The translations under genes and the position numbers were made by a program. From the NCBI GenBank assembly GCA_905182495.1, contig CAJJBU010000007.1, forward strand, positions 29,238 through 93,237: a stretch of 64,000 bases of DNA, in the 5' to 3' direction. This DNA comes from Flavobacteriales bacterium UBA952 (GTDB lineage Bacteria; Bacteroidota; Bacteroidia; Flavobacteriales_D; Crocinitomicaceae). Under the pieces are notes generated by a model. That model did not search any database. It saw nothing but the letters and a program-made list of their open reading frames with translations, and was not told where the DNA came from. Positions 16,849 to 25,566 of the stretch are shown here, piece after piece. Position 1 is the first letter of the stretch. Every line of letters starts with the position of its first letter.

Positions 16849-18101
16849 TTACGAATCAAGACGATAATCGTTTCTATTCTTCGATCTGTGACTTCCTCTA
16901 CGATAAATCGAAAACCATCAATATCGAGTCTTGCATTTTTTTCTGGAATATTAGCCGTTTCATTTAGAATCAAACCTCCAAGCGTTTCATAGGCATCAGA
17001 TTCAGGAATGTTGAGCTGATAGAGCTCATTAATATAGTCGATTTCAACACGTGCAGAAAAACGAAAATGTGTGTCAGAAATGCGTTCTTCGATGGAATCA
17101 TCTCGATCATGCTCATCCTCTATCTCACCAAAAATTTCCTCAATAACATCTTCAAGTGTAACCATGCCTGCAGTCCCCCCATATTCATCAGAAACGATCG
17201 CTATGTTACCTGATTGTTCTGTAAACTTTGATAATAGTTCCTCCCCAGTAGTAACGGAAGGCACAAAGTTAATCGGTAATAATATCTGCTTTATTGAAGT
17301 TGGAGACTTGAAAAGATCATATGAATGAACATAGCCAATGATATTATCAATCGAATCCCGATAAATAATCACTTTAGAGAGTCCTCGGGCTATAAATAAC
17401 TGCATCACAGTATCTAAAGAATCATCAATATCAACCGCAATAATATCAGTCCTAGGTATCATACAGTCTCTGGCTTTCACATTGGAAAAATCAAGCGCAT
17501 TCTTAAGGAGGTTCATGTCCTCAGAGGAAACCTCCTCACCATCCATTCTTTCTGAAAGGTCATCTACGAAATCTTCAAGATCTACTTTCGAGAATACTTT
17601 TTGATTTACTTTTTGATCGTAACCAAATGTTTTTAAGATTACCCAACTAATCGCCAAAATCACATGGGTAGGCACATATAGAAGAATATATAATACAAAC
17701 AAAGGGAAGGTACCAATTTTAAGGAAACGATTTGGATTGAACTGAACAAGGCTCTTGGGAATAAATTCTGCCGCAACAAGAACTAGCAAGGTCGAAATCA
17801 ATGTTTGCAACAGCAATAATCCTGCATCAGATTCTATTCCCCAATTTGTGAATATGGGACCAAGTATTTTTGCTGCTGAGATCCCGTAAACAACTAATGA
17901 AATGTTGTTGCCAAGTAAAATAAAAGCAATGATCTTTGATTCATTTCGATAAAAAATACCTTGCAACTTACTTATAATGGTCCCCTTGCTTTTATCTACC
18001 TCTATTTTCAAACGATTAGATGCCAAGAAAGCAATCTCCATCGCCGAAAAAAAAGCCGAAAAAATCAAGGCAATGAAAAGGAAACAAACTGCGTTGAACA
18101 T
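16845..18101 (-). CDS. CNNM/CBS-pair/CorC membrane protein (hemolysin family)
   Basis: Inner-membrane protein of the CNNM-CorC group, linked in other bacteria to magnesium or cation efflux. About 418 residues: an N-terminal CNNM transmembrane domain of three to four helices (FIALIFSAFFSAMEIAFLASNRLKIEV at its start), a CBS pair (from MIPRTDIIAVD to EYGGTAGMVTLEDVIEEIFGE), and a C-terminal CorC/HlyC domain. The SAFFSAMEIAF start resembles the general hemolysin-type protein more than the gliding protein GldE. I use the ATG at 18101 rather than the TTG at 18113. It follows purD by 20 bp. Confidence 0.85.
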   Translation of the reverse strand: MFNAVCFLFIALIFSAFFSAMEIAFLASNRLKIEVDKSKGTIISKLQGIFYRNESKIIAFILLGNNISLVVYGISAAKILGPIFTNWGIESDAGLLLLQTLISTLLVLVAAEFIPKSLVQFNPNRFLKIGTFPLFVLYILLYVPTHVILAISWVILKTFGYDQKVNQKVFSKVDLEDFVDDLSERMDGEEVSSEDMNLLKNALDFSNVKARDCMIPRTDIIAVDIDDSLDTVMQLFIARGLSKVIIYRDSIDNIIGYVHSYDLFKSPTSIKQILLPINFVPSVTTGEELLSKFTEQSGNIAIVSDEYGGTAGMVTLEDVIEEIFGEIEDEHDRDDSIEERISDTHFRFSARVEIDYINELYQLNIPESDAYETLGGLILNETANIPEKNARLDIDGFRFIVEEVTDRRIETIIVLIRK

Positions 18102-18121
18102 AGTGTGCAACAATGTAAGAA

Positions 18122-19399
18122 TTATTTGATTAAATCAAAGCCGATATCCTTGCGGTAATTCATACCATCAAAGCTTATTTTTTCAATTGACTCATAGGAT
18201 TTCTTAATAGCAACTTCAATGTTTTTACCGTAGGAAGTTACTGCCAAAACACGCCCCCCAGAAGTAACAGATGAAGGACCATCAGAAGTCGTTCCTGCAT
18301 GAAAACAAAGACTATCTACCACGCTATTGAGGCCATATATTTGCTTGCCTTTTTTGTGCGAAAGAGGATAACCTCCGGAAACCAGCATGACCGTAGCAGC
18401 ACTTTTGTCATAGAACTGTATATCTCGTTCCGAAAGCGTATTTGTAGCAATTCCTTCAAAAAGATCTAATATATCGGATTTGAGTCGAGGTAAGACAACC
18501 TCTGTTTCAGGATCCCCCAAACGACAATTATATTCTATAACATATGGATCTCCTTTGACATTAATCAATCCAAAGAAAATAAATCCTTTATAGATAATAC
18601 CTTCTGATTTAAGGCCCTTGGTTGTAGGTACAATGACTTGATTATGAACCTTGTCCATAAAGGCCGCATCGGCAAAAGGAACAGGACTAATAGCCCCCAT
18701 TCCACCAGTATTCAAGCCGGTATCTCCCTCACCAATACGTTTGTAATCTTTTGCTTCCGGAAGTAACTTAAAGGATTGACCATCAGTAATTACAAAAACG
18801 GAAACCTCTCTTCCATCGAGAAATTGCTCTATGACGACTTTTGTACTTGCATCTCCGAACTTTGAATCTTTCAACATACTAGTCAACTCCCGCTCTGCTT
18901 CTTGTAAATCATGAAGAATGAGAACTCCTTTCCCAGCAGCAAGTCCATCTGCTTTGAGTACATATGGTGCATTCATAGCCCTTAAATAAGAAATTCCTTT
19001 TTCAAGAGTTTCCTTGGTAAATGTTCCATATTTAGCCGTTGGAATATTATGCCTTTTCATAAATGCCTTGGCAAAATCCTTACTCCCCTCTAATTGAGCA
19101 CCCTCAGCATCAGGGCCAATGATTGGAATTTTAGACAATAAAGAATCATTATAAAAAAAATCGGCAATCCCATTCACTAGTGGCTCTTCTGGCCCCACAA
19201 CAACCAAATCGATTGCATTACCAACGACAAATTCTTTCACCTTTTCAAAGTCATTTGGATCAATGGCTACATTCTTTCCATGCTTGCGAGTTCCCGAGTT
19301 TCCCGGAGCGATATACAATTCATCAAGAATAGAGCTTTGGGCCATCTTCCATGCTAATGCATGCTCGCGTCCACCTGAACCTAAAAGTAAAATTTTCAT
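18122..19399 (-). CDS. purD: Phosphoribosylamine-glycine ligase
   Basis: GAR synthetase, the second step of purine synthesis, ATP-grasp fold. The 425 residues start with the family motif LLLGSGGREHALAWKM and include VVGPEEPLVNGIAD, the ATP-grasp lysine region APYVLKADGLAAGKGV, and NTGGMGAISPVPF near the metal site, followed by EYNCRLGDPETEVVLPRL. Complete and of normal length. Its start overlaps the purQ stop by one base. Confidence 0.96.
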   Translation of the reverse strand: MKILLLGSGGREHALAWKMAQSSILDELYIAPGNSGTRKHGKNVAIDPNDFEKVKEFVVGNAIDLVVVGPEEPLVNGIADFFYNDSLLSKIPIIGPDAEGAQLEGSKDFAKAFMKRHNIPTAKYGTFTKETLEKGISYLRAMNAPYVLKADGLAAGKGVLILHDLQEAERELTSMLKDSKFGDASTKVVIEQFLDGREVSVFVITDGQSFKLLPEAKDYKRIGEGDTGLNTGGMGAISPVPFADAAFMDKVHNQVIVPTTKGLKSEGIIYKGFIFFGLINVKGDPYVIEYNCRLGDPETEVVLPRLKSDILDLFEGIATNTLSERDIQFYDKSAATVMLVSGGYPLSHKKGKQIYGLNSVVDSLCFHAGTTSDGPSSVTSGGRVLAVTSYGKNIEVAIKKSYESIEKISFDGMNYRKDIGFDLIK

Positions 19400-20085
19400 T
19401 AACAGTATTTTAATAGGGATTCAAATAACTTAGCACCATCGCTGTTGTTTAAAATCGGATCTGAAGATCGTTCAGGGTGTGGCATCATTCCGAATACATT
19501 TTTTGCTGTATTGGTAACACCTGCAATATTTAATAGGGATCCGTTAGGATTGTGTTCCATTGAATCTAAACCATTCGAATCACAATATTTGAAAAGGATT
19601 TGGTCATTTTGTTCTAGTTCACTAATGGTTTCATCAGCGGCGTGATAGCGTCCTTCACCATGGGCTATTGGGACAGAGTAAGCTACTGAATGGTCTAAAC
19701 CTTTTGTAATAGCGGCATTATTTGAAATGGGTTTTAAATGTACATTTTTACATATAAATTTTTGATTGTTGTTGTGCAACAAGGCCCCATCTAGTAAACC
19801 TGTTTCTGTTAACATTTGAAATCCGTTACAGATTCCCAATACATAAGCTCCTTTTTTTGCGTGAGCCACCACGTCATCCATAATCGGCGAAAATTTTGCA
19901 ATCGCACCTGAACGCAAATAATCTCCAAAAGAAAACCCTCCAGGCAAGACCACCATGTCTACTCCTTTTAAATCTCTTTCTTTATGCCAAAGAGAAACGA
20001 CTTCTTGATTTAATACTTTTTCAAGAATATAAATCATATCCTGATCACAGTTTGAACCCGGGAATGTAACAACACCAAATTTCAT
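19399..20085 (-). CDS. purQ: Phosphoribosylformylglycinamidine synthase subunit PurQ
   Basis: Glutamine amidotransferase subunit that feeds ammonia to PurL in the fourth purine step. The 228 residues show VVTFPGSNCDQD, the class I glutaminase nucleophile C86 in GICNGFQML and the His/Glu pair in MMPHPERS. A separate PurQ implies a small PurL with PurS elsewhere in the genome. It is the first gene of a roughly 9 kb colinear cluster (down to 10792), with a TAATTTTG box 20 bp upstream. Confidence 0.95.
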   Translation of the reverse strand: MKFGVVTFPGSNCDQDMIYILEKVLNQEVVSLWHKERDLKGVDMVVLPGGFSFGDYLRSGAIAKFSPIMDDVVAHAKKGAYVLGICNGFQMLTETGLLDGALLHNNNQKFICKNVHLKPISNNAAITKGLDHSVAYSVPIAHGEGRYHAADETISELEQNDQILFKYCDSNGLDSMEHNPNGSLLNIAGVTNTAKNVFGMMPHPERSSDPILNNSDGAKLFESLLKYC

Positions 20086-20104
20086 CTCAACTATCTTTAG
20101 ATTG

Positions 20105-20112
20105 CAAAATTA
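20105..20112 (-). promoter_or_regulatory. TAnnTTTG box before purQ
   Basis: Minus strand TAATTTTG, exact consensus, ending 19 bp before the purQ ATG. No convincing -33 box. It probably drives purQ-purD and perhaps genes further on. Confidence 0.45.
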
Positions 20113-20135
20113 AACAATTATAGATTTTGAACCCA

Positions 20136-21086
20136 TTAGAAGATGAAAAACTTCATAACAGAAAATGTAAGTAGCAGATAAAAAGCACCGCTCGTTGACA
20201 TACCCAATGACTGACTGCGAAATGCGAAGGGAAGAAGCAAACATAAAGGCAACAGTAAGAGACTAAAAAAATCAATGTGTTGAAAACTTAATACATAAAA
20301 GACTGAAAATAGTAGAAAACAAAGGAAAAGACAAAGCAGCATTTGAAACTGTCTTTTCGTACGAATTGAACTCTCATTCCATTGACCTAAAAAGGTAGAA
20401 AATCCAATAATGCTTGAAACACTTATTATACCTAATAAAGCAAACGAGTCTCCTTTAAGAACATCCTTTTTTTCGGGAAGAGCCGCCTGCAGAGACGGTA
20501 CGTAGTCAAAAATATAATTAGCCGAAAAATAATAGATTAATGGCAACGAAGCAGCAATTATTCCAATAAAAACATCCCGAACTTCAAGCGGTCTAATTAG
20601 CCGTATTAAAACAAAAACAATTGGTATCGCTGGTAAAAACACAGGTAAAAACGTAGCCATTAATCCAGCTAGAAATAACGTATTAAAAACACCTGATTTT
20701 CTTATGTCATTTTGAGTCATATCAAAAAGCTGCCGTAACATTAAGGCTAAAAGCGTATGCGAAATAATGACACCACTTAGGACGTATGAGCATTCAAAAA
20801 AGCTCATTAAAACAACATAACAAGGCGCTATAAGATAGGTTATGCGATCAAAAAAATTAGACCGATTAAATACAACATTAAGAATAACCGAATTTAGTAA
20901 AACCAAGCCACCTGCCACCCAGCTCGTATTTATTTTAATTCCCGTAAAAAAAATAGTCCATAATCCAATATCTAAATCCGAACTGAGATAAAACCGATTG
21001 GAATAATTGAGAAAGTGAAACAAGAAAAGAAAAACTGGAAGGAGCAGTAAGACGATCGTTCTGTTTCCTGAAAATAACTTTAACAC
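20136..21086 (-). CDS. Multi-pass membrane protein (DUF6427-like)
   Basis: A 316-residue integral membrane protein with roughly ten hydrophobic helices and short polar loops, beginning MLKLFSGNRTIVLLLLPVFLFLFHFLNYSN. No catalytic motif is visible. Length, start and position beside purine genes resemble the Bacteroidota DUF6427 family, whose function is unknown; that assignment is from memory of the pattern and is tentative. It ends about 50 bp upstream of purQ on the same strand and its own promoter is unclear. Confidence 0.7.
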   Translation of the reverse strand: MLKLFSGNRTIVLLLLPVFLFLFHFLNYSNRFYLSSDLDIGLWTIFFTGIKINTSWVAGGLVLLNSVILNVVFNRSNFFDRITYLIAPCYVVLMSFFECSYVLSGVIISHTLLALMLRQLFDMTQNDIRKSGVFNTLFLAGLMATFLPVFLPAIPIVFVLIRLIRPLEVRDVFIGIIAASLPLIYYFSANYIFDYVPSLQAALPEKKDVLKGDSFALLGIISVSSIIGFSTFLGQWNESSIRTKRQFQMLLCLFLCFLLFSVFYVLSFQHIDFFSLLLLPLCLLLPFAFRSQSLGMSTSGAFYLLLTFSVMKFFIF

Positions 21087-21201
21087 CTAGTGAATTTTAA
21101 ATGCATGGGGAAAGTAGGTAATTATTAGGATTAAACTTAAATAAAGCTATAAAAATAATTCATTTTATTCTGATTTCTCATCGCTACAACGCTAAAAATG
21201 A

Positions 21202-21209
21202 TATCTTTG
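21202..21209 (+). promoter_or_regulatory. TATCTTTG -7 box before the DksA-like gene
   Basis: Exact TAnnTTTG match 35 bp before the ATG at 21245; -33 element not obvious. Confidence 0.45.
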
Positions 21210-21244
21210 GGCGACTAATTTCTTTTCATTTCAAACCATATTTT

Positions 21245-21628
21245 ATGGCAAAGCCAAAAAACAAATTTTCAGACCAAGAACTAGGAGAATTCAAAGAATT
21301 AATTCTAGGTAAACTAAAAGAAGCTAAAGAAGATTATAGCCTATTGATTGGGTCATTATCTCATAACGACGATCATGGCACAAATGATACGGGAAGAACA
21401 TTCAACATGATGGAGGACGGCTCAGAGACCTTGTCAAGGGAAGAGCTTGCTCAGTTAGCTGCTCGACAAGAGAAGTTTATCAATAATCTGCAGGCAGCCT
21501 TAGTTCGAATAGAAAATAAAACTTATGGAATATGCAGAGTTAACGGTACTTTGATTCGCAAAGAACGCTTGCGTCTCGTGCCACATGCCACAATGAGTAT
21601 TGATGCAAAAAATGCACAAAACAAATAA
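21245..21628 (+). CDS. TraR/DksA-family regulator lacking the zinc finger
   Basis: A 127-residue protein of the DksA/TraR group, which binds the secondary channel of RNA polymerase and tunes stable RNA and amino-acid promoters. The N-terminal coiled coil (EFKELILGKLKEAKEDYSLLIGSL through LAARQEKFINNLQAALVRI) is followed by the usual TYGICRVNGTLIRKERLRLVPHA block. Only one of the four zinc-finger cysteines remains, as is common in Bacteroidota members. The stop codon is followed directly by the GTG start of lspA, so the two are coupled. Confidence 0.9.
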   Translation: MAKPKNKFSDQELGEFKELILGKLKEAKEDYSLLIGSLSHNDDHGTNDTGRTFNMMEDGSETLSREELAQLAARQEKFINNLQAALVRIENKTYGICRVNGTLIRKERLRLVPHATMSIDAKNAQNK

Positions 21629-22303
21629 GTGAAAAGGCAAGTTGCTGTTCTTCTTGGTTTCATTATCAGTTTTATTATCATTGACCAACTGATTAAATTC
21701 GGTATTAAAACAAATTTTGTCGAAGGACAAAGTCAACCGCTTATTGGAAATTGGTTTGTTTTGAATTACATTGAAAACCCCGGTATGGCTTTTGGAACTA
21801 CCTTTGGCAGCTCAATATGGGCCAAACTCAGCCTGAGTATTTTTCGAATCATCGCTATTACAGGAATCGGAATCTATCTATGGAGAGAATGTAAGAAAGG
21901 GGCTAAAATGGAATACCTCATCGCGGTTTCCTTAATCTTTATTGGAGCATTAGGAAACCTGATGGATTCAATGTTTTATGATTTCATCTTTTCATTTGAC
22001 CCCTGCAACTATTACAACTATATGGAAGGGACCGGCAACTTTGAAACTTGTGTGCAACAAATACATGGTCAAGAATTCTCAAGATCTGTAGAAGTAAGGC
22101 ATCATGGTTTTTTATTAGGGAACGTTGTAGATATGTTTCAATTTAATGTCCGTTGGCCCGATGCTGTTCCTTACTTAGGGGGTAAACAAGTGTTTCCTGC
22201 GATATGGAATTTTGCTGATGCTTGCATCACGACAGGTGTCGGTTTAATTCTGACTAGGAATCGAAGCTATTTCTCTAAAGGTTCAATTACTCAGAAAAGC
22301 TAA
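21629..22303 (+). CDS. lspA: Prolipoprotein signal peptidase
   Basis: Inner-membrane aspartic protease that removes signal peptides from diacylated prolipoproteins; several lipoproteins are encoded in this window. The 224 residues have four membrane helices, the NYIENPGMAFG motif, and the two catalytic aspartates in GNVVDMFQF and NFADACITTG. A roughly 45-residue insertion between them (FIFSFDPCNYYNYMEGTGNFETC and on) is the Bacteroidota form. Start is GTG immediately after the previous stop. It converges on, and overlaps by 4 bp, the DUF5686 gene. Confidence 0.94.
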   Translation: MKRQVAVLLGFIISFIIIDQLIKFGIKTNFVEGQSQPLIGNWFVLNYIENPGMAFGTTFGSSIWAKLSLSIFRIIAITGIGIYLWRECKKGAKMEYLIAVSLIFIGALGNLMDSMFYDFIFSFDPCNYYNYMEGTGNFETCVQQIHGQEFSRSVEVRHHGFLLGNVVDMFQFNVRWPDAVPYLGGKQVFPAIWNFADACITTGVGLILTRNRSYFSKGSITQKS

Positions 22304-24765
22304 AAGTTCCACTTCATATTACGATCATCAAGAATTGCAAATGAAATTTTCCAATCTGCTCTAAGATCAGACTTATTACCATTGGACAAAACGCCATATA
22401 TTCCGATTCGCAATCTTCGTCTTGAAAGCTTAAAGTTACGCTCTAACCCTGCCAAAACCTCATAATGCTGCCATTGATGTTCTCGAACATAAAGGGCACC
22501 AGCGCCTAGGACCAAACCTATTCTGGTTTTTTTCATGAAAGGGATTTTATTAATGATGGCGCCATTGTCATGATGTACAAAATGCGCCTCCAACGACAAG
22601 TCATTCGTCCGCAATAGCGTGTCCAAACCCTGGAAAGAATAAAGAGGATTAGAAAACCAGAGAGGATCACTTCTTCTCTGAAATTTATAATCGGGATCAC
22701 GTAACACTTTTGCGCTTAAGAATTTACCTCCCGATATCCTATACTTAGAGGTGCCGATTGTACCGATCTTAAATGTTTGTTCAATACTGGCCTGTAGGTA
22801 ATGGTGGTTAATATCACTTCCGAAAAGATCAGGGACACCAAATTCATAATTAACGCTAAACGTGGGCCAAGCAGAACCAAGAATCACCTTTCGATAAGGT
22901 TCTCTCATGTATTTTTGCCTCGGAACAAACCACATATCTATATCTCCAATTAATGCCTGATAGGTCTTAAAGTCGGCAGGCTGATTGTTGGGCAATACAT
23001 CATCAACAAATTCAACGAATTGATAGCCTTCTAAACTACGCCTTTCACAAAACTCTCCACCCAAGCTCATATAGAATCCGTTAAAAACCTCATACTCAAT
23101 TGATGAGTTTAGCTGGGTCGCTTCAATGAAGTTTTCTCTTTTATAGATTTGGGAAATTGCGTCATAGCCCCTGATGACATCGAAGTCATGATTTAATGAA
23201 ACCCTAAACCTTCCTTGTCTAAATGGGTCAAATTTATATTTCCACCAAGTATCTCCTTTAATATCATTATTTAATAATCCCATGGAGATTTGAGTATAGG
23301 AATCGAGGGTACGCTCATCTTTCCACTTTTTAAAAAAATCAAAATTTGGAGAGATCCTTGGGCCAGCGATATAAATCGGACGGATCAGGGTTGCTAAAGA
23401 GCCAATAGTCCATTGCTGTCTTTTATCTCTGTTTCTATGATCAATGCCAAACCAGAGGACTTTAAGAATAGTTACTTTGTTAAATACTTGATCTACACTA
23501 TCTCTATATTCTTTTCGGTTTTTAAAATCCCGAATACTGTCCTTTTTAATAATGAATTCAATCTCCTCTTGGGTTAATTCATCTCCCCGACGCCCAATCC
23601 AAAAAGAAGAATCTTTCTCATAAGCTTCCTTTTCAGTGACCGCCAATTCCCTATCAAAGAATTTTTTTGAAAATTCTGGGTTAAAATTATAATCAGTAAA
23701 AATGGCAGTGGTTCTGCAAATAGAGGTTTCGCTTTTATTTTTCACTCCATAATCTAAAACTTGTTTTGAAAGAACACATAAAGAATCACCTGGGTGCTCA
23801 TAGCTCTGTTGAATCGTGAAATAATCATAAAAGAGAAGATTCCCCTTTTTCATGGTCAACTCTAACTTCTGAACCAACCATAAAGAGTCAATAACCCAAA
23901 TAAATCCTTCTAATGTACTTGTAGCAGATGCTCTGGGTTGAATTCGGATTTTAGAAATTTGACGCCCATTTTCCTCATACTGATCAACCAATCTGTATTT
24001 ATACGATAAAATCCCAGGTATGGATATCGGTGAGCTTATTGGGTTCTGATGCAGATCATTTAAGCGCAGCAAATTTTCAAAGAAATTAAAATTAGATTTA
24101 ACAGTTGTTTTATAATATAGGTTTCGATCTTTGCCTCTAAGTGTATAAGCATTCCTGAGCTCTTTAACCTTGTCTCTAGGTGCATAATTCCTTTGGATTT
24201 GAACCTCTAATAAATTCATTGTGTCTTGACCGCTATCTTCATCCATCATCAAATCTCCTGGATCTTCGGACCTTTCTTTTTTGGAAATAATTTTTTCCTT
24301 AGCCTTGATATAAACATTTACTTTATGGGGGTAATTCCAAAAATTAATCTCATCCCTTTTTGCGACCACGCGCTTCATGATATCTCGACCGGGATTGGTT
24401 CTCTTCGCGGCTACATTTACCGCATCAATGTCCTGTATTTTACTTGGGAAAATCTGAATGTCCTTGACTAGGTTTTTGTCATTAATGGATAAATAACTTT
24501 CACGTGTCTCGAACCCTGTTGAACTAAACACCAAAAAATACTCACCTCTAGGTAGACTTATTTGATAGCGACCATTTATATCTGCTACAGTCCTTTGAGA
24601 AGGTGAGTTTTTTACAAAAACTTTTGCAAAAGGAATCGGCGTTTGATGTTCATCATACACGGAACCATCAACAAAATATTGCGCATTTATATCTTCGAAG
24701 CCAAAGATCAAAAAGGAAATGAGTAAAACTAAACTTGAACTCGATATGGCTGAAATTCTAAACAA
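22300..24765 (-). CDS. DUF5686 outer-membrane protein with carboxypeptidase-regulatory-like domain
   Basis: An 821-residue exported protein (signal up to INAQ) of the Bacteroidota DUF5686 family. Residues about 30-115 form a CarboxypepD_reg-like beta sandwich (VDGSVYDEHQTPIPFAKVFV, TVADINGRYQISLPRGEY), the middle is DUF5686, and the last third is rich in barrel-type strands (NSSIEYEVFNGFYMSLGGEF). Function is unknown; such proteins sit in the outer membrane. It is the last gene of the operon that begins with coaX and contains lptC. Confidence 0.85.
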   Translation of the reverse strand: MFRISAISSSSLVLLISFLIFGFEDINAQYFVDGSVYDEHQTPIPFAKVFVKNSPSQRTVADINGRYQISLPRGEYFLVFSSTGFETRESYLSINDKNLVKDIQIFPSKIQDIDAVNVAAKRTNPGRDIMKRVVAKRDEINFWNYPHKVNVYIKAKEKIISKKERSEDPGDLMMDEDSGQDTMNLLEVQIQRNYAPRDKVKELRNAYTLRGKDRNLYYKTTVKSNFNFFENLLRLNDLHQNPISSPISIPGILSYKYRLVDQYEENGRQISKIRIQPRASATSTLEGFIWVIDSLWLVQKLELTMKKGNLLFYDYFTIQQSYEHPGDSLCVLSKQVLDYGVKNKSETSICRTTAIFTDYNFNPEFSKKFFDRELAVTEKEAYEKDSSFWIGRRGDELTQEEIEFIIKKDSIRDFKNRKEYRDSVDQVFNKVTILKVLWFGIDHRNRDKRQQWTIGSLATLIRPIYIAGPRISPNFDFFKKWKDERTLDSYTQISMGLLNNDIKGDTWWKYKFDPFRQGRFRVSLNHDFDVIRGYDAISQIYKRENFIEATQLNSSIEYEVFNGFYMSLGGEFCERRSLEGYQFVEFVDDVLPNNQPADFKTYQALIGDIDMWFVPRQKYMREPYRKVILGSAWPTFSVNYEFGVPDLFGSDINHHYLQASIEQTFKIGTIGTSKYRISGGKFLSAKVLRDPDYKFQRRSDPLWFSNPLYSFQGLDTLLRTNDLSLEAHFVHHDNGAIINKIPFMKKTRIGLVLGAGALYVREHQWQHYEVLAGLERNFKLSRRRLRIGIYGVLSNGNKSDLRADWKISFAILDDRNMKWNF

Positions 24766-24774
24766 TTAGAAGGA

Positions 24775-25011
24775 TTATTGTTGGTTATTACGATCTGTTG
24801 CTTCTTTGTTTTTCATGAATTCAAGATGTTTTTCCATTCGGTTCATCATCCATGTTTTGAAAAAATACATACCTACAGCTAATAACACTATTGAATAATA
24901 AAACACCCATGTCTCATAACCATCCGTAAAACATTTTACGGTTATAAAAACAAATAAGACAATGGCAAAAACGAGCCAAAACATTTTCATTAATTTATTA
25001 TACGTATTCAT
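24775..25011 (-). CDS. Small membrane protein between lptC and the DUF5686 gene
   Basis: A 78-residue protein with two hydrophobic helices (MFWLVFAIVLFVFITVKCF and WVFYYSIVLLAVGMYFFKTW) and a charged C-terminal tail. No family recognised. Its start overlaps the lptC stop by 4 bp, so it is certainly in the operon and likely translated by coupling; a role at the envelope is inferred from context only. Confidence 0.65.
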   Translation of the reverse strand: MNTYNKLMKMFWLVFAIVLFVFITVKCFTDGYETWVFYYSIVLLAVGMYFFKTWMMNRMEKHLEFMKNKEATDRNNQQ

Positions 25012-25556
25012 TTTTCTTTATTTACGTTCATATTTCCTGTTGGTTCTAGAATTTCAAAGAAGCTAAAGTCTTGTTTAGTAACTAACCCCTTACCCAAAAG
25101 CACCTCCTTTGGAGAGCTGATCAAAACATTCCTATTGGTTCGGATCGTGCTGTCTTTTTTGTTCCAAATTAAATACTCGGTTTCTAAAAGTTGTTCTTTG
25201 TCATAATTCAATAAGCGAACAGAATCTTCTACAATCACGATTCCTTCATCATGGTCAAAGGTACCCCGAAGGGCTGTCAGTGTAGATACTTTTTCGCCTC
25301 GTTTGTTATAAAAATCAACTCTTAAAAACTTTTTAAATTTCGTAATGTGCTTAGGGTTGTGATATGTTTCTGAAACCCGTGCATATAAATTCACTTTTGT
25401 ATATCCAGAATCATTATGAAACATATCCAGATTCTCGGTATACTCATCAGGAGCGTTCTCAAAATGAGTTATTCGCTGCACCTCATCTGAATTGTTTTCA
25501 CAAGAAGATAAAATCCCCATTAAAATGAAACAAATGGAAATAATTACTTGAGGCAT
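25008..25556 (-). CDS. lptC: LPS export periplasmic protein LptC
   Basis: Component of the Lpt bridge carrying lipopolysaccharide from the inner to the outer membrane. The 182 residues start with a lipoprotein signal (ILMGILSSC, lipidated C19), then beta-jellyroll strands such as DMFHNDSGYTKVNLYARVSETY and VDFYNKRGEKVSTLTALRGTFDHDEGIVIVEDSVRLLN, the Bacteroidota LptC pattern. It follows the TPR gene by 10 bp and is followed by an overlapping small membrane-protein gene. Confidence 0.88.
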   Translation of the reverse strand: MPQVIISICFILMGILSSCENNSDEVQRITHFENAPDEYTENLDMFHNDSGYTKVNLYARVSETYHNPKHITKFKKFLRVDFYNKRGEKVSTLTALRGTFDHDEGIVIVEDSVRLLNYDKEQLLETEYLIWNKKDSTIRTNRNVLISSPKEVLLGKGLVTKQDFSFFEILEPTGNMNVNKEK

Positions 25557-25566
25557 GAAATCGTGG

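Noticed and set aside
16587-16967. 126-codon plus-strand ORF across two minus-strand genes
   Set aside because: It spans the junction of two coupled genes on the other strand and has no coding features of its own.
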